A DNA stretch of 38,268 nucleotides from JACCTU01 sp963798985 (GTDB lineage Bacteria > Actinomycetota > Thermoleophilia > Gaiellales > Gaiellaceae). The translations under genes and the position numbers were made by a program. Numbering within the stretch: position 1 is the stretch's first letter; every line of letters starts with the position of its first letter. The notes under the pieces were generated by a model, which was given only the letters and a program-made list of their open reading frames with translations, was not told the origin of the DNA and did not search any database. Below are positions 15,556 through 24,794 of the stretch, piece after piece. Location: contig CAWCVL010000004.1 of the NCBI GenBank assembly GCA_963798985.1, positions 1 through 38,268 of the forward strand, read 5' to 3'.

Positions 15556-16089
15556 GTGAAACGACATCGAGTTCCGATAGCGGCGGTGGGCATCCTGTGC
15601 CTCGCCCTCCCCACAGGGCTGAGCGCGGCCATCGGTCGCACGGAGGCGAGTCCGCAGCCGATCTACGCGGCGTTCTCGCTGCTCAAGCAGGGGAAGCTGT
15701 CCTTGACTCGCTGCGGCGGCTACTCGATCACGTCGGGGACCTACACCGGACGCTCGTCGAGTCCCGATGCGCGGCTCGCCGGCACCGTGACCTACGTCGG
15801 ACGGATCGCGCTTCACCCGGGCGGCACGACCGGCGTCGCGACCGGCACCCTGACGATCCGTGACGGTGCCCGCGCTCTGCGGATGCGCTCGAGCGTCAAC
15901 GGCGTGATCACCGAGCGCTCAGAGGTCAACGGCAACGTCGTGGGATCCGTTTACGGCCCGACGGCGCGCCTGCTCGCCAACCTGACGATGGTCTTCGACG
16001 ATCAGCTCTCGTTCGCGGCTGTCAGGCTCGGGCTCGAAACCGGGAAGAACTCGGCGATCGCGTATCCGGCGATCCCGAAGTGCCGCTAG
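15556..16089 (+). CDS. Secreted protein of unknown function
   Basis: 177 residues from GTG 15556 with GGAGG about 10 bases upstream. Signal peptide MKRHRVPIAAVGILCLALPT with likely cleavage after a small-residue stretch (GLSAA). The mature part is beta-rich: GYSITSGTYTGRSSSPDARL, GTVTYVGRIALHPGGTTGVA, TGTLTIRDGA, VGSVYGPTARLLANLTMVFDD. Two cysteines (LTRCGG and the final PKCR) could form a disulfide. No family recognised. The stop TAG overlaps the convergent kinase stop in CTAG at 16086-16089, so no terminator separates them. Confidence 0.75.
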   Translation: MKRHRVPIAAVGILCLALPTGLSAAIGRTEASPQPIYAAFSLLKQGKLSLTRCGGYSITSGTYTGRSSSPDARLAGTVTYVGRIALHPGGTTGVATGTLTIRDGARALRMRSSVNGVITERSEVNGNVVGSVYGPTARLLANLTMVFDDQLSFAAVRLGLETGKNSAIAYPAIPKCR

Positions 16090-17768
16090 GTCGAGGGAAC
16101 CTGCTCACGCACGCGCGGTAGCTCGAAGGAGAACGCCGCCCCGCGGCCGCGTTCCGACTCGGCCCAGATCCGCCCTCCCATGCGCCGGACGAGCTCGCGC
16201 GCGATGTAGAGCCCCAACCCGGTGCCTCCGATCCCCCGCGTCTGTTGCGGGTCGAGCCGGTGGAACCGCTCGAAGATCGCCTCGGCAGCCGACTGCTCGA
16301 AGCCGATGCCCTCGTCCTGGACGACGAACCGCACGATGTCCTCTTCGCCGTGCAGCTCGACACGAACGTCGCCCCCGTCTGGCGAATACTTGATCGCGTT
16401 GTCGAGGATGTTGCCGAGGACCTGCCGCAGCCGGTCCGGGTCGCAGTCGACCTCGAGCGCGTCGGGCGCGTCGAGGTGCAGCTCAATTCCCGACGGCGCA
16501 CGATGCTTCGCCGAGTCGACGACCGAACGTGCGATCCCGGTCGCGTCGACTCGCTCGAACAACACGTCGATCTTACCCGCCTCGATCCTGCTCGCCACGA
16601 GGATCTGGTCGACGATGCGCGCGAGCCGGTCCGACTCGGCGACGATCATCGTGAGAAAGTCGTGGTGCTGCTCCGGCTGCAGTCGCTCGCCGTGCCGGAG
16701 AAGCGTTCGCGCGGCACCGGAGATCGACGTCATCGGCGTTCTGAGCTCGTGTGAGGCCGTGGCGACGAAGTCGCTGCGCAGCGTCTCGAGCGCGCGCTCC
16801 TCTGTAACGTCCCGCACCGCGTAGACGACGCCGTCGCCGAAGTCGACGCTCATCACGGATAGCCACCGCTCTCGGCCGAGGTGGATCGGGAGGACGGCAG
16901 CTCCGCCGAACCCGGACTGCGCTTCCGGCTGCTGTGCAAGCCGTTCCCAACCCGGCAGGAGTTTCGAGAGCTCTCGGCCGATCGCGCCGTCCTCGTCGAC
17001 CCCGATTAGCTGCTGAGCGGCGGGATTCCAGAAGCGCACGCGACCTTCGGCGTCGGTGAGGATGACGCCGTCGCTGACGTGCGCGAGCGCGCGGGCGGCT
17101 TCGGCACGCGACTCGGCCTCGCGCCGCGACTGCTGTTCGGCTTCGTACAGCTGGCCCAGACGCCGTGGGACCACCAGGAAGAGCGCCACGCCGATTCCGA
17201 GCGCGAGCACGCCGAGCGACGCGAGCACGAAGAGCAGTTGGCGGTACTGCTCACGTTGCTCCTGTTCTGCAGCCGCGACGAACGCGTCCGTCTCGTCGAT
17301 CATCTGATCTGCCGTCCGTGCAAACTGCTCGAGAGCGAGATCGGCCTGTTGCCCCGCCTCGCCGCGGCCTTCCCCGCCTCGGAAGGCCGCGATCTGCTGG
17401 GCGAGAGCTCCCTGGAGCGCACTGATGTGGGTGGTCGCCTTGCGGACGAGCGCGAACATTCGCCGGTGGCTGCCGAGCAGCGGTTGGATCAGCGCGAGGT
17501 CGCCATTGGCTGCGTCCGCCGCGACGTGGTAGCGCTCGATCCGCTCCGGATCGTGTGTCCGGAGAAACGCCTCGACGGCGGCCTGCTGGCGCGCGACCTG
17601 CAGCGCGAGGTCCTGGACGTAGAACCGCAGCGGGATCGCGTCCTCCACATACTTTTCGTTCGCGTTGCGCTGCAGCTGCGAGGGCACGTAGAAGGCAGCC
17701 AGGAGGATCGCCAGGAGCACGGCGATGAGCAGTGCGATCGCGACTCGGAGCTGCGCCGCGATAGTCAT
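16086..17768 (-). CDS. Orphan hybrid-free sensor histidine kinase with CHASE3-like and PAS domains
   Basis: 560 residues. Membrane helix 1 at about 8-29, an extracytoplasmic helical domain (about 35-170, CHASE3-like: AIPLRFYVQDLALQVARQQA, VEAFLRTHDPERIERY), helix 2 at about 180-203, a HAMP-like linker and coiled coil, a PAS domain (about 230-330: HVSDGVILTDAEGRVRFWNP), HisKA with SHELRTP (His about 339), and HATPase with N-box ILDNAIKYSPDGG, FVVQDEGIGFE and GIGGTGLGLYIARELV. Start ATG 17768. No response regulator gene is next to it, so the partner is elsewhere. The signal is unknown. Confidence 0.92.
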   Translation of the reverse strand: MTIAAQLRVAIALLIAVLLAILLAAFYVPSQLQRNANEKYVEDAIPLRFYVQDLALQVARQQAAVEAFLRTHDPERIERYHVAADAANGDLALIQPLLGSHRRMFALVRKATTHISALQGALAQQIAAFRGGEGRGEAGQQADLALEQFARTADQMIDETDAFVAAAEQEQREQYRQLLFVLASLGVLALGIGVALFLVVPRRLGQLYEAEQQSRREAESRAEAARALAHVSDGVILTDAEGRVRFWNPAAQQLIGVDEDGAIGRELSKLLPGWERLAQQPEAQSGFGGAAVLPIHLGRERWLSVMSVDFGDGVVYAVRDVTEERALETLRSDFVATASHELRTPMTSISGAARTLLRHGERLQPEQHHDFLTMIVAESDRLARIVDQILVASRIEAGKIDVLFERVDATGIARSVVDSAKHRAPSGIELHLDAPDALEVDCDPDRLRQVLGNILDNAIKYSPDGGDVRVELHGEEDIVRFVVQDEGIGFEQSAAEAIFERFHRLDPQQTRGIGGTGLGLYIARELVRRMGGRIWAESERGRGAAFSFELPRVREQVPST

Positions 17769-17885
17769 CGGGATCTCGTTTCGACGGCGATCACGTCTCT
17801 CGGCGGAGGAAGCCTCGAAGGCCTGCTAGGAGGTCTCCAGACTAGCGACTGGCTTTCGCTTTTTCGTCAGCGTTAGTCTCGCGCC

Positions 17886-18617
17886 GTGGGCGCGGCGCTC
17901 GGTTGGGGCCTGCTTGCGGGCTCGTCCGTTCTCCTCGGAGGATGGCTGACGCTTCGCGTCCGCGTGAGCAACCGGGCGCTCGGGCTCGTCATGGGCTTCG
18001 GGAGTGGCGTGCTGATCAGCGCAGTCGCGTACGAGCTCGTCGGCGAGGCCTCGGCGACCGCCGACCGGGGGTGGGCGGTCGCGCTCGGGCTCTTCACCGG
18101 CTGCGGCCTCTTCTTCGCCGGAGACGTCCTCGTCGACCGGATGGGCGGCGGCGACCGGAAGAGCATCTCCGGCGGCCAGGCTTCCGGGTCCGGGCTCGCG
18201 ATCGTGCTCGGAATCGTCCTCGACGGAATCCCCGAGTCCGTGGTGATCGGCGTGGGCCTGCTCCAGGGCGTCGGCGTTTCCGCCGCGATGCTGGTCGCGG
18301 TGTTCCTCTCCAACCTCCCGGAGGCGATCGCCGCGACCGCCGGCCTGATGAGCTCCGGCTGGGCGAAGTCGCGAGTCATGACCCTCTGGGTCGGCGTCAC
18401 CGTCGTCTCCGGGCTGTCGTCGCTCGCCGGCTACGCGTTCTTCCAGAACGCCTCCGGAAACACGATCGCGTTCGTCCTCGCCTTCGCGGGCGGCGCGATC
18501 CTGACCATGCTCGCCGACACGATGATGCCGGAGGCATTCGAGCACGGCGGGCGGCTCGTCGGCGTGTTCACGACGATCGGGTTCGCGCTCGCCTTCGCGA
18601 TCAGCGCGCTCGAGTGA
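17886..18617 (+). CDS. ZIP-family metal transporter-like protein with altered metal motifs
   Basis: 243 residues, start GTG 17886; about eight membrane helices. Family signs: LGLVMGFGSGVLISAVAYEL (TM2), GIVLDGIPESVVIGVGLLQG (TM4), AVFLSNLPEAIAATAGLM (TM5), TIAFVLAFAGGAILTMLADTMMPEA (TM7, TM8). Canonical ZIP proteins carry HNxPEG in TM4 and HExxH in TM5; here the same places read DGIPES and SNLPEA, so the histidine ligands are replaced. It may move another ion or be a non-classical subfamily. Divergent from the kinase gene with 117 bp between; a T-rich patch near 17851-17862 is the only low-GC spot there. Confidence 0.8.
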   Translation: MGAALGWGLLAGSSVLLGGWLTLRVRVSNRALGLVMGFGSGVLISAVAYELVGEASATADRGWAVALGLFTGCGLFFAGDVLVDRMGGGDRKSISGGQASGSGLAIVLGIVLDGIPESVVIGVGLLQGVGVSAAMLVAVFLSNLPEAIAATAGLMSSGWAKSRVMTLWVGVTVVSGLSSLAGYAFFQNASGNTIAFVLAFAGGAILTMLADTMMPEAFEHGGRLVGVFTTIGFALAFAISALE

Positions 18618-18627
18618 GCGGCGCGGC

Positions 18628-19005
18628 TCAGTCGACGGACAGCAGGTCGACCACGAACACGAGCGGCTCGTGCGGCTGGATCACGCCGCCCGCACCTCTC
18701 GCGCCGTAGGCCATGGCGGACGGGATAGTCAGCTTGCGCCGCCCACCGACCTTCATGCCCTGAACGCCCGCGTCCCACCCGGGGATCACCTGTCCGCTAC
18801 CGAGCTTGAACTCGAATGGTTCGCCGCGGTTCCACGACGCGTCGAACTCCTCGCCCGACGAGAACGCGACCCCGACGTAGTGCACCGACACCTTCGTGCC
18901 CTTGGTCGCCTCGGCTCCCTCGCCGACGGCGAGGTCCTCGATCCCGAGCTCGAACGGGATGTCTCCCTCGGGTTTGTCGATCTGCGGCCGTTCGGGTGCC
19001 ACCAC
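18628..19005 (-). CDS. FKBP-type peptidyl-prolyl cis-trans isomerase
   Basis: Single-domain FKBP of about 125 residues, cytoplasmic (no signal peptide). Seen: KVSVHYVGVAFSSGEEFDAS, EPFEFKLGSGQVIPGWDAGV, QGMKVGGRRKLTIPSAMAYG, GVIQPHEPLVFVVDLLSVD, with the usual pocket residues Tyr, Phe-Asp, Phe, Val-Ile, Trp and Tyr in place. Starts GTG 19005 or GTG 19002 are equally possible. It ends 10 bases from the convergent ZIP-like gene. Confidence 0.93.
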   Translation of the reverse strand: MVAPERPQIDKPEGDIPFELGIEDLAVGEGAEATKGTKVSVHYVGVAFSSGEEFDASWNRGEPFEFKLGSGQVIPGWDAGVQGMKVGGRRKLTIPSAMAYGARGAGGVIQPHEPLVFVVDLLSVD

Positions 19006-19050
19006 GCTCAACGTACTACGTAACCGGCGAGGCCTGAACGGTGTATCGGT

Positions 19051-19783
19051 GATGTGGCTCGGACGATCCTCTTCTCGACCGTTGCTGCGTTGCTGCTGCG
19101 AGCTCGGCCACACGTACGGGTTGCCCGAGGAAGGCCCGGCGCTCGTCGGCGGTGGGTCGGAGAACTACGCCAACCCGTACACCGTGATGGGTCACGGCCA
19201 GGAGCACTTCACGGCGTGGGAGAAGTGGGTCTTCGGCTGGCTCGACCGCGTCACGCGGCCCGCGCGCGCCGGGACGTTCTCGATCGACGCGCTCGAGCGG
19301 CCGTCGCAGGACCCGCAGGCGCTCGCGGTCACGATCGCCCGCGACGAGTACTGGTTCGAGTACCGACCCGCGCACGGTGTGCTCGCCTACGGTGGCGCGA
19401 ACGGGCTCGTACCGGGCCGCTTTGCCGGGCGCAACGTGCTGCTCGGCCCGGTCGGCGCGGGGTTCAGCGTTGCCGGCGCGTTCGAGGTGCGAGTCGCCGC
19501 GAGCGATTCCGAGCAGGCGACGCTCGCGTTCCGCTGGCTCGACCGCACGAGGCCGCCGCGCCCGCGGGTCCGGGTCAGAGGGCGAGTCGTGGAGTGGGAC
19601 CCCGTCGTCGACAACGGCAGCGGCGTTGCGCGCTACGAGGTGCACGCGGGAACCCGTGTGCGCATCGTCCCGGCGTGGCGCTCGTTCGGGCGGACGGTCG
19701 TGCAGGCCGACACGCGCGCGACTGTCGCGGGGCGGCCGGTTCGCGTCGTCGCGGTCGACCGGGCCGGAAACCGCAGTCGCTGA
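19051..19783 (+). pseudogene. 5'-truncated zinc metallopeptidase (gametolysin/M6-M11-like) remnant
   Basis: The open frame from ATG 19051 has ELGHTYGLPEEG, then ANPYTVMGHGQEHFTAWEK and WVFGWLD, which is the zinc-site end of a secreted metallopeptidase (HExxHxxGxxH..., Met-turn-like VMG), and then a beta-sandwich C-terminal part with DNGSGVARYEVHAGTRVR and VRVVAVDRAGNRSR (fibronectin/Big-like). The first His of HExxH is Cys here (CELGH), and the residues before it are low-complexity and unrelated; catalytic and signal regions are missing. So homology breaks off within the active-site motif. It is likely dead, though the frame is open for 244 codons. Confidence 0.65.
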
Positions 19784-19799
19784 CCCCTACGATCCGCGT

Positions 19800-20219
19800 G
19801 TGCGGATTCTTGCCACGGCCGCACTCCTCGCCGCAGTCGCCGGTTGCGGCTCGAACGCCGGCGAGGAGTCGCGGGTCGACCGGTGCATCGAGCGACTCCT
19901 CAGCAACGCGGAGGGCGATGCGACGGATGCGGCTCGTGACTACGTTCGCCGCACGTACTGCGGCCCGTTCGCGAGCCGCGGCTGGGTCTACGACGACGGG
20001 GCGCTGAGAATCGACGCTCAGAAGTGGCTCGACGAGGGAGCTATGGAGGAGTGTGGGTCCGAGCACGTCGGAACGGTGCCGTGCGTCGAGGTGTCTCGGA
20101 CGATCGACTGCGCGCTGCTCCGCCACGTTCGCCGAGGCGAGGTTCGGGAGTACCTCGCCCAGCGGCCCGACGCCGAGTGCGACGACGGAACGCCCGTCGA
20201 GCAACTCGGCGTGCCGTAG
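19800..20219 (+). CDS. Putative lipoprotein of unknown function
   Basis: 139 residues from GTG 19800. Signal peptide and lipobox VRILATAALLAAVAGC with Cys at about 16. The mature part has several further cysteines (DRCIERLL, RRTYCGPF, MEECGS, VPCVEV, IDCALL, AECDDG) that could form disulfides, and a helical RVDRCIERLLSNAEGDATDA segment. No family recognised. It starts 16 bases after the peptidase remnant and is followed 39 bases later by the ECF sigma gene. Confidence 0.7.
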   Translation: MRILATAALLAAVAGCGSNAGEESRVDRCIERLLSNAEGDATDAARDYVRRTYCGPFASRGWVYDDGALRIDAQKWLDEGAMEECGSEHVGTVPCVEVSRTIDCALLRHVRRGEVREYLAQRPDAECDDGTPVEQLGVP

Positions 20220-20258
20220 CGCCGTAACCCTCGCCGCCCCGGCGGTGTATACGCGTCG

Positions 20259-20816
20259 GTGGTGGGCCGACCGCCGGAGACCGAGATCGTCATCCGCGCC
20301 AAGCGGGGAGACGCAGACGCCTACGAGGCACTGCTACGCATGCACGAACACATCGCTTATCGAACCGCGTACGCGATCGTCGGGTCTGCAGCGGACGCCG
20401 AGGAGGTGACGCAGGAGGCCTTCGTCAAGGCGTACAACGCGCTGTCGCGCTTCCGGACGGGCTCGCCCTTTCGGCCCTGGCTGCTCCGGATCGTGGCAAA
20501 CGAGGCCCGAAACCGCCGGCGCACCCTCGGGCGCCGCGCGCACCTGCTCAGCCGAGCTGCGGACGAGGCCGCCTCGGGTGACCCGGCCCGGTCGCCCGAG
20601 GCGGAGCTCGTCGACGCCGAGCGCCGCGACGAGCTCTTCGCCGCGCTCGCGCGTCTCAAGGACGAGGAACGCACCGCGATCGTCGCGCGCTACTTCATCG
20701 GGCTCTCGGACGAGGAGACGGCCGCCGCGCTCGGTGTCCGTCGCGGCGCGGTGAAGATGCGGGTCCACCGCGCGCTCGTGCACTTGCGCCAGGAGTTGGG
20801 GGTCGCCGATGCGTGA
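20259..20816 (+). CDS. ECF sigma factor
   Basis: 185 residues (GTG 20259, or GTG 20262). Region 2: DADAYEALLRMHEHIAYRTA, AYAIVGSAADAEEVTQEAFV, FRPWLLRIVANEARNRRR; region 4: LKDEERTAIVARYFIGLSDE, ETAAALGVRRGAVKMRVHRA. First gene of a four-gene overlapping operon: the next gene starts 8 bases before this stop. The downstream membrane protein is presumably its anti-sigma factor. The target promoter is not identifiable. Confidence 0.93.
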   Translation: MVGRPPETEIVIRAKRGDADAYEALLRMHEHIAYRTAYAIVGSAADAEEVTQEAFVKAYNALSRFRTGSPFRPWLLRIVANEARNRRRTLGRRAHLLSRAADEAASGDPARSPEAELVDAERRDELFAALARLKDEERTAIVARYFIGLSDEETAAALGVRRGAVKMRVHRALVHLRQELGVADA

Positions 20817-21562
20817 GCTCGAGCAGCGGCTCGAGGCAGCCGCGCCGTTCTACTCCTTCCCCGAGACGCCGGACCTCGCCGGCGCCGCACGCGCCCGACT
20901 TCCGGAGCGCCGGCGGCGGTCTCGCGCGCGCGTCGCGCTCGCACTCGCGGTCGTGCTCGCGCTCCTCGGCGGGGCCGTGCTCGCGCTCTCGCCCGGCGCG
21001 CGCAGCGCCGTCGCCGACCTGCTTCGACCGCATCCCGGGCATCCACATCGAGCGGCAGATCTCGCTTCCCGTGACCCGCTTCAACGACCCGCCCTACTAC
21101 GGCACGGCGATCGACCTGGAAGAAGCACGCGAGCGCTTCGGCCGGCCGCTTCGCTTTCCCGCGCGTCTCGGCGATCCCGACCGCGTGTACGTTCGCGCCG
21201 ACCAGCCGGGCGAGATGATCACCGCGATCTTCGGCGGCGACGAACGCCGTGCGCGGCTCGTGTTCAGCCAGTGGAAGACGGGCGGTCCCACGCTCTTCTA
21301 CAAGGTGCTCGGCGGCAACTCGGAGGCCGAGTTCACGAGCGTCGGGTCGAACCTCGGTGTCTGGATCCACGGGTACGACCACGGCGTCTGGTACTTCGCA
21401 CCCGGCTCGGCCGGCGGCCCGCACGAGGAGCACTGGCGCGCCGAGGGGTATCTCGCGGGGAACGTCCTCGCCTGGCGGAGCGGCGACGTCGTCTACCGGC
21501 TGGAGGCCGACGTGACGAAGCAGCGCGCGCTCGAGCTTGCTCGATCCTTGGAGAAGTCGTGA
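20809..21562 (+). CDS. Membrane-anchored probable anti-sigma factor (frameshifted)
   Basis: Start ATG 20809 inside the sigma gene. A cytoplasmic N-terminus (about 40 residues, MRELEQRLEAAAPFYSFPET), one membrane helix ARVALALAVVLALLGGAVLA, then an extracytoplasmic domain read in the next frame: IPGIHIERQISLPVTRFNDP, DLEEARERFGRPLRFPARLG, VYFAP-like segments and WRSGDVVYRLEADVTKQRAL. One extra base at about 21028 (CGA-C-CGC) separates the frames; repaired length is about 250 residues. No HxxxCxxC zinc motif. Role as anti-sigma is inferred from coupling with the sigma gene and topology. Its TGA overlaps the next GTG (21559-21562). Confidence 0.7.
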
Positions 21563-22339
21563 AGCTGCTCGCGCTGCTCGCGGTCGTCTCGCTGGCCACG
21601 GCGGCGGCACCGGCGAAGCCGAGGCTTCGAGGCACGATGGACGTCGCAGTCGCGCGGGACGGTTCGCTTCTGATCGCGGACGTCTCGGACCGCGTGTTCC
21701 GGCTGCGGGGCAAGAAGCTCACGGTCGCAGCCTCGATCCGTTTCCCGGTCGAGGTCGCGGTCGACCCGCGCGGCGGCTTCGCCGCGCTGAACAACGAGAC
21801 GCGGATCCGTCGGGTCGATCCGCGCGGACGCGTGACCACCCTTGCGGCCGGGCTCGCACAGGTGACGGCGCTCGCCTTCGACGCGGAGGGGAACGTCTAC
21901 TTCTCCGAGCTCGTCGGTCGAGTGCGCCGGATCGACCGTGCGACCGGTGCGATCACGACGTTGCTCGACGAAGGGCTCGACCGCCCGCACGGGCTCGTGG
22001 TCGCGGGCGGCACGCTCGTCGTGTGCGACACGTTCAACAACCGCCTCGTCGGGATCGACCTCGCGAGCGGGGCGTCGCGCACGTACGCGAGCGGCTTCGA
22101 CACGCCGGTCGACGTCGAGCGCTCGCGCGACGGGACGCTCTACGTAGCGGACTACGGCAACAACCGGGTCGCACGCGTGGTCGACGGACGTGGCGTCACG
22201 TGTCGCAACCGGAGTCGGCGCGAACGGGATCGCCGTCGGCCCGGGCGGGACGATCTACCTCACCGAGCGCCTCCTGCCGCGAGTGCGGGCGCTCAACCCG
22301 GCAACGGGCCGGATCCGGACGATCGTAGGCTCCCCGTGA
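21559..22339 (+). CDS. Secreted NHL-repeat beta-propeller protein A (frameshifted)
   Basis: Start GTG 21559 overlapping the previous stop (GTGA). Signal peptide MKLLALLAVVSLATAAAPA. Propeller blades: MDVAVARDGSLLIADVSDRV, VTALAFDAEGNVYFSELVGR, RPHGLVVAGGTLVVCDTFNN, VDVERSRDGTLYVADYGNNR; the last blade, GVGANGIAVGPGGTIYLTER, is in the next frame after an extra base near 22192 (CGT-G-GCG). Repaired length is about 259 residues. It belongs to the ECF sigma operon and is probably exported with the partner propeller protein that follows. Function unknown; NHL propellers usually bind proteins or ligands. Confidence 0.75.
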
Positions 22340-22371
22340 CCGTCGGCGCCTCGTCGGTGTATCGACGTCAC

Positions 22372-23281
22372 GTGCGCAAGTTCGCCCTGATCCTGCTCGC
22401 GGTTTCCACGGTCGGCGCGGCCTGCCTCGAGGCGGAGGCGAAGACGAAGCCGAAGCCGAAGCCGATCCGCGTTTCAATTCCCGGCCCGCTCGCATTCGCG
22501 CCGAACGGCGCGCTCGTGATCGGCGACAGAGCTCTCAAGCGCGTCGTTCGGTTCGACCTGCGCACGAAGCGGCGCACGGTGCTCGCTTCGGGCTTCCCCG
22601 AAGCGATCGTCGGCGTGGCCTACGACGACATGGGTCGCCTCTACGTCTCGTCGGGCGAGCGCATCTACCGGATCGACGGCAAGCGCAAGGTCGTCGTCGC
22701 GGGAACGGGCGTGCGCGGCCACTCCGGCGACGGCGGGCCGGCCACCGCGGCGAAGCTCGGCGGCGCCGGCGGCTTCGACGTCGACCACGACGAGGCGATC
22801 GCGATCGCGGAGTACGACAACTGGATCCGCGTCGTCGATCCGGCCGGCTCGATCTCGACGGCGGCCGGCAACGGCGGCGAGGGGTACGCGGGCGACGGAG
22901 GGCCGGCGCGAGAGGCGCTGATGGGTCACCCGCACGATGTTCTCTGGCGCCGCGACGGCGTGTTGATCATCGCCGACTCGCACAACGGCGTGTTGCGGCG
23001 CGTGGACGCCGCCGGACGGATCTCGACCTTCGCCACCGGCCTCGGCGCTGTCATCGACGTGACGGCTGCGCCGGGCGACGTGCTGTTTGCCGCCGATGCC
23101 CAGCGCGGCGTGCTCCGCGTCGGGCCCGAGGGCGGTGCCCCCACGGTCGTCGCGTACCTGCCCGGAGCGATCGGGATCGCCGTCGACGTGCGTGAGAACG
23201 CGTACGTCTCGCAGCTCGAAGCACGGCGCGTCGTGCGCGTCACGCCCGCGGGGCGCATCACGCGCGGTCGTCGTCCGCTAG
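22372..23281 (+). CDS. Secreted NHL-repeat protein B (C-terminal frameshift)
   Basis: Start GTG 22372. Signal peptide VRKFALILLAVSTVGAACLE; the Cys may be a lipobox. A Lys/Pro run (KTKPKPKPKPI) leads to NHL repeats, including two classical GDGGPA motifs (GVRGHSGDGGPATAAKLGGA and GYAGDGGPAREALMG), with blades VLIIADSHNGVLRRVDAAGR and VLFAADAQRGVLRVGPEG. The frame as given runs on to 23370, antisense to the antiporter gene; one extra base near 23266 (CGC-G-GTC) removed, it ends RITRVVVR at TAG 23279-23281, sharing CTAG with the antiporter stop. About 302 residues. Paralogue of the gene before it. Confidence 0.75.
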
Positions 23282-24732
23282 TCGGGGCCTTCGAAGAGCC
23301 GCTGGAGCACGCGCTCGTCGTCCGGGTCGCCGAGCACGTGCACCTCGTCGCCGACCCTGAACACATGTGAGCCGCGCGCCTGCCGCGCCTTCCCGTCCTG
23401 CACGACGAACGACACCCACGCGCGCTCGCCGAGCGGGAGGTCGCGGATCGCGCTGCCGAGCACGCGCGACCGTGGGCCGACGGTGTACAGCTGGACCTGC
23501 CCCGGCTCGCGCAGGCGGATCGAGATGTCCCAGGGCTCCGGCTCGACGAGGCGCATCGGGATCCCGAGCCGGTGCGCGACCAAGGGGATCGTCGACCCCT
23601 GGACGAGCACCGAGAGGGCGACGACGACGAAGACGATGTTGTAGATCGCGGGCGCGTCGGGAACGTCGCCGACGAGCGCGAACGCGGCGAGGAGGATCGG
23701 CACCGCACCCTTCAGGCCGCCCCAGGCTACGAAGAGCTTCTCCGCGCGTCGTAGACGCACGCGCCACAGCAGCAGCGCGACGGCGATCGGTCGCGCGACG
23801 AGTGCGATGAAGAGGAAGAGGACGATGCCTTCGGGCAGGTCGTCCCACAGGTCGCTCGGCCCGAAGATCGTCAAGCCGAGCGCGACGAACACGGCGATCT
23901 CCGCGAGGCTCGCGAGCGCGGTGTGGAAGCGGTCGATCTCGGTCTTGTACGGCGCGTGGACGTCGCCGATCAGCAGGCCGACGATGAAGACCGCGAGGAA
24001 GCCCGACCCGTGGAGCTCCGCGGCCACGCCGTACACCAGGGCGCCGACGGCGAGGATCCTGATCGGGTAGAGGCCCTCACGCGGGAGCGAGATGCGCTGC
24101 ATCAGCGGGATCAACAGCCGGCCGCCGACGACCCCGACCACGAGCCCGACGCTCATCTCGACGGCGAGCTCGCTCGCGATGCCCCAGACGCTCCCCTGGC
24201 CCGACGTCGCGTACTCGATCATCCCGATCATCAGCGCGATCCCGACAGGGTCGTTCGCGCCCGACTCGCCTTCGAGGATCGTGCCGCTCCGCCCGCCGAC
24301 CTCGCGGTTCCCGAGCACCGAGAACATCACCGCCGGATCGGTCGGCGAGAGCGCGGCGCCGAGCAGCCACGACGTCGTCCAGCTGAAGTCGAGCAGCGAG
24401 TGCGCTGCGACGGCGACGAGCGCCGCGGTCAGGAACGTCCCGACGATGCCGAGCATCGCGATCGGATAGACGGAACCTCGGAAGCGCGTCCAGCCGACGT
24501 GCATGCCGCCGTCGAGCAGGATCACGATCAGCGCGACGATCCCGATCCGCTCGACCGTCACGACGTTGATCCCGAGCTCCGGGAAGAGATCCGACGCGAT
24601 CGCCGCGGCGATCAGCAGGAGCGCGGGCGCCGGGACCGGCACCCACTGGGTGAGCTTGAACGTCGCGAGGGCGAGCAGAATCGCGACGGCGATCACGAGC
24701 ACGTCCGTGTTGAACGCTTCGAGGATCTCCAA
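23278..24732 (-). CDS. CPA1-type K+/Na+:H+ antiporter with C-terminal TrkA_C domain
   Basis: 484 residues from TTG 24732. Twelve to thirteen membrane helices in residues 10-385. Ion-site motifs: ALSPTDPAVMFSVLGNREVG and GESGANDPVGIALMIGMIEY (the ND pair of CPA1 exchangers), later VAWGGLKGAVPILLAAFAL. The last 85 residues form a RCK_C/TrkA_C domain (SRVLGSAIRDLPLGERAWVS, HVFRVGDEVHVLGDPDDERV), typical of NhaP2/CvrA potassium/proton antiporters regulated by a ligand. It exchanges cations for protons in pH or volume control. The stop overlaps the NHL gene stop in CTAG; the start is divergent to the DUF4129 gene with 62 bp between. Confidence 0.92.
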   Translation of the reverse strand: MEILEAFNTDVLVIAVAILLALATFKLTQWVPVPAPALLLIAAAIASDLFPELGINVVTVERIGIVALIVILLDGGMHVGWTRFRGSVYPIAMLGIVGTFLTAALVAVAAHSLLDFSWTTSWLLGAALSPTDPAVMFSVLGNREVGGRSGTILEGESGANDPVGIALMIGMIEYATSGQGSVWGIASELAVEMSVGLVVGVVGGRLLIPLMQRISLPREGLYPIRILAVGALVYGVAAELHGSGFLAVFIVGLLIGDVHAPYKTEIDRFHTALASLAEIAVFVALGLTIFGPSDLWDDLPEGIVLFLFIALVARPIAVALLLWRVRLRRAEKLFVAWGGLKGAVPILLAAFALVGDVPDAPAIYNIVFVVVALSVLVQGSTIPLVAHRLGIPMRLVEPEPWDISIRLREPGQVQLYTVGPRSRVLGSAIRDLPLGERAWVSFVVQDGKARQARGSHVFRVGDEVHVLGDPDDERVLQRLFEGPD

Positions 24733-24794
24733 GGGCCGAGCGTATCGGGCGCGTAACGGCCAAACCGAGCCTCCGGTCGTCTTAGATAGGTGCG

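Noticed and set aside
20809..23370. One open frame of 853 codons
   Set aside because: It joins parts of three genes by chance and frameshifts; the anti-sigma and the two NHL proteins have their own starts at 20809, 21559 and 22372.
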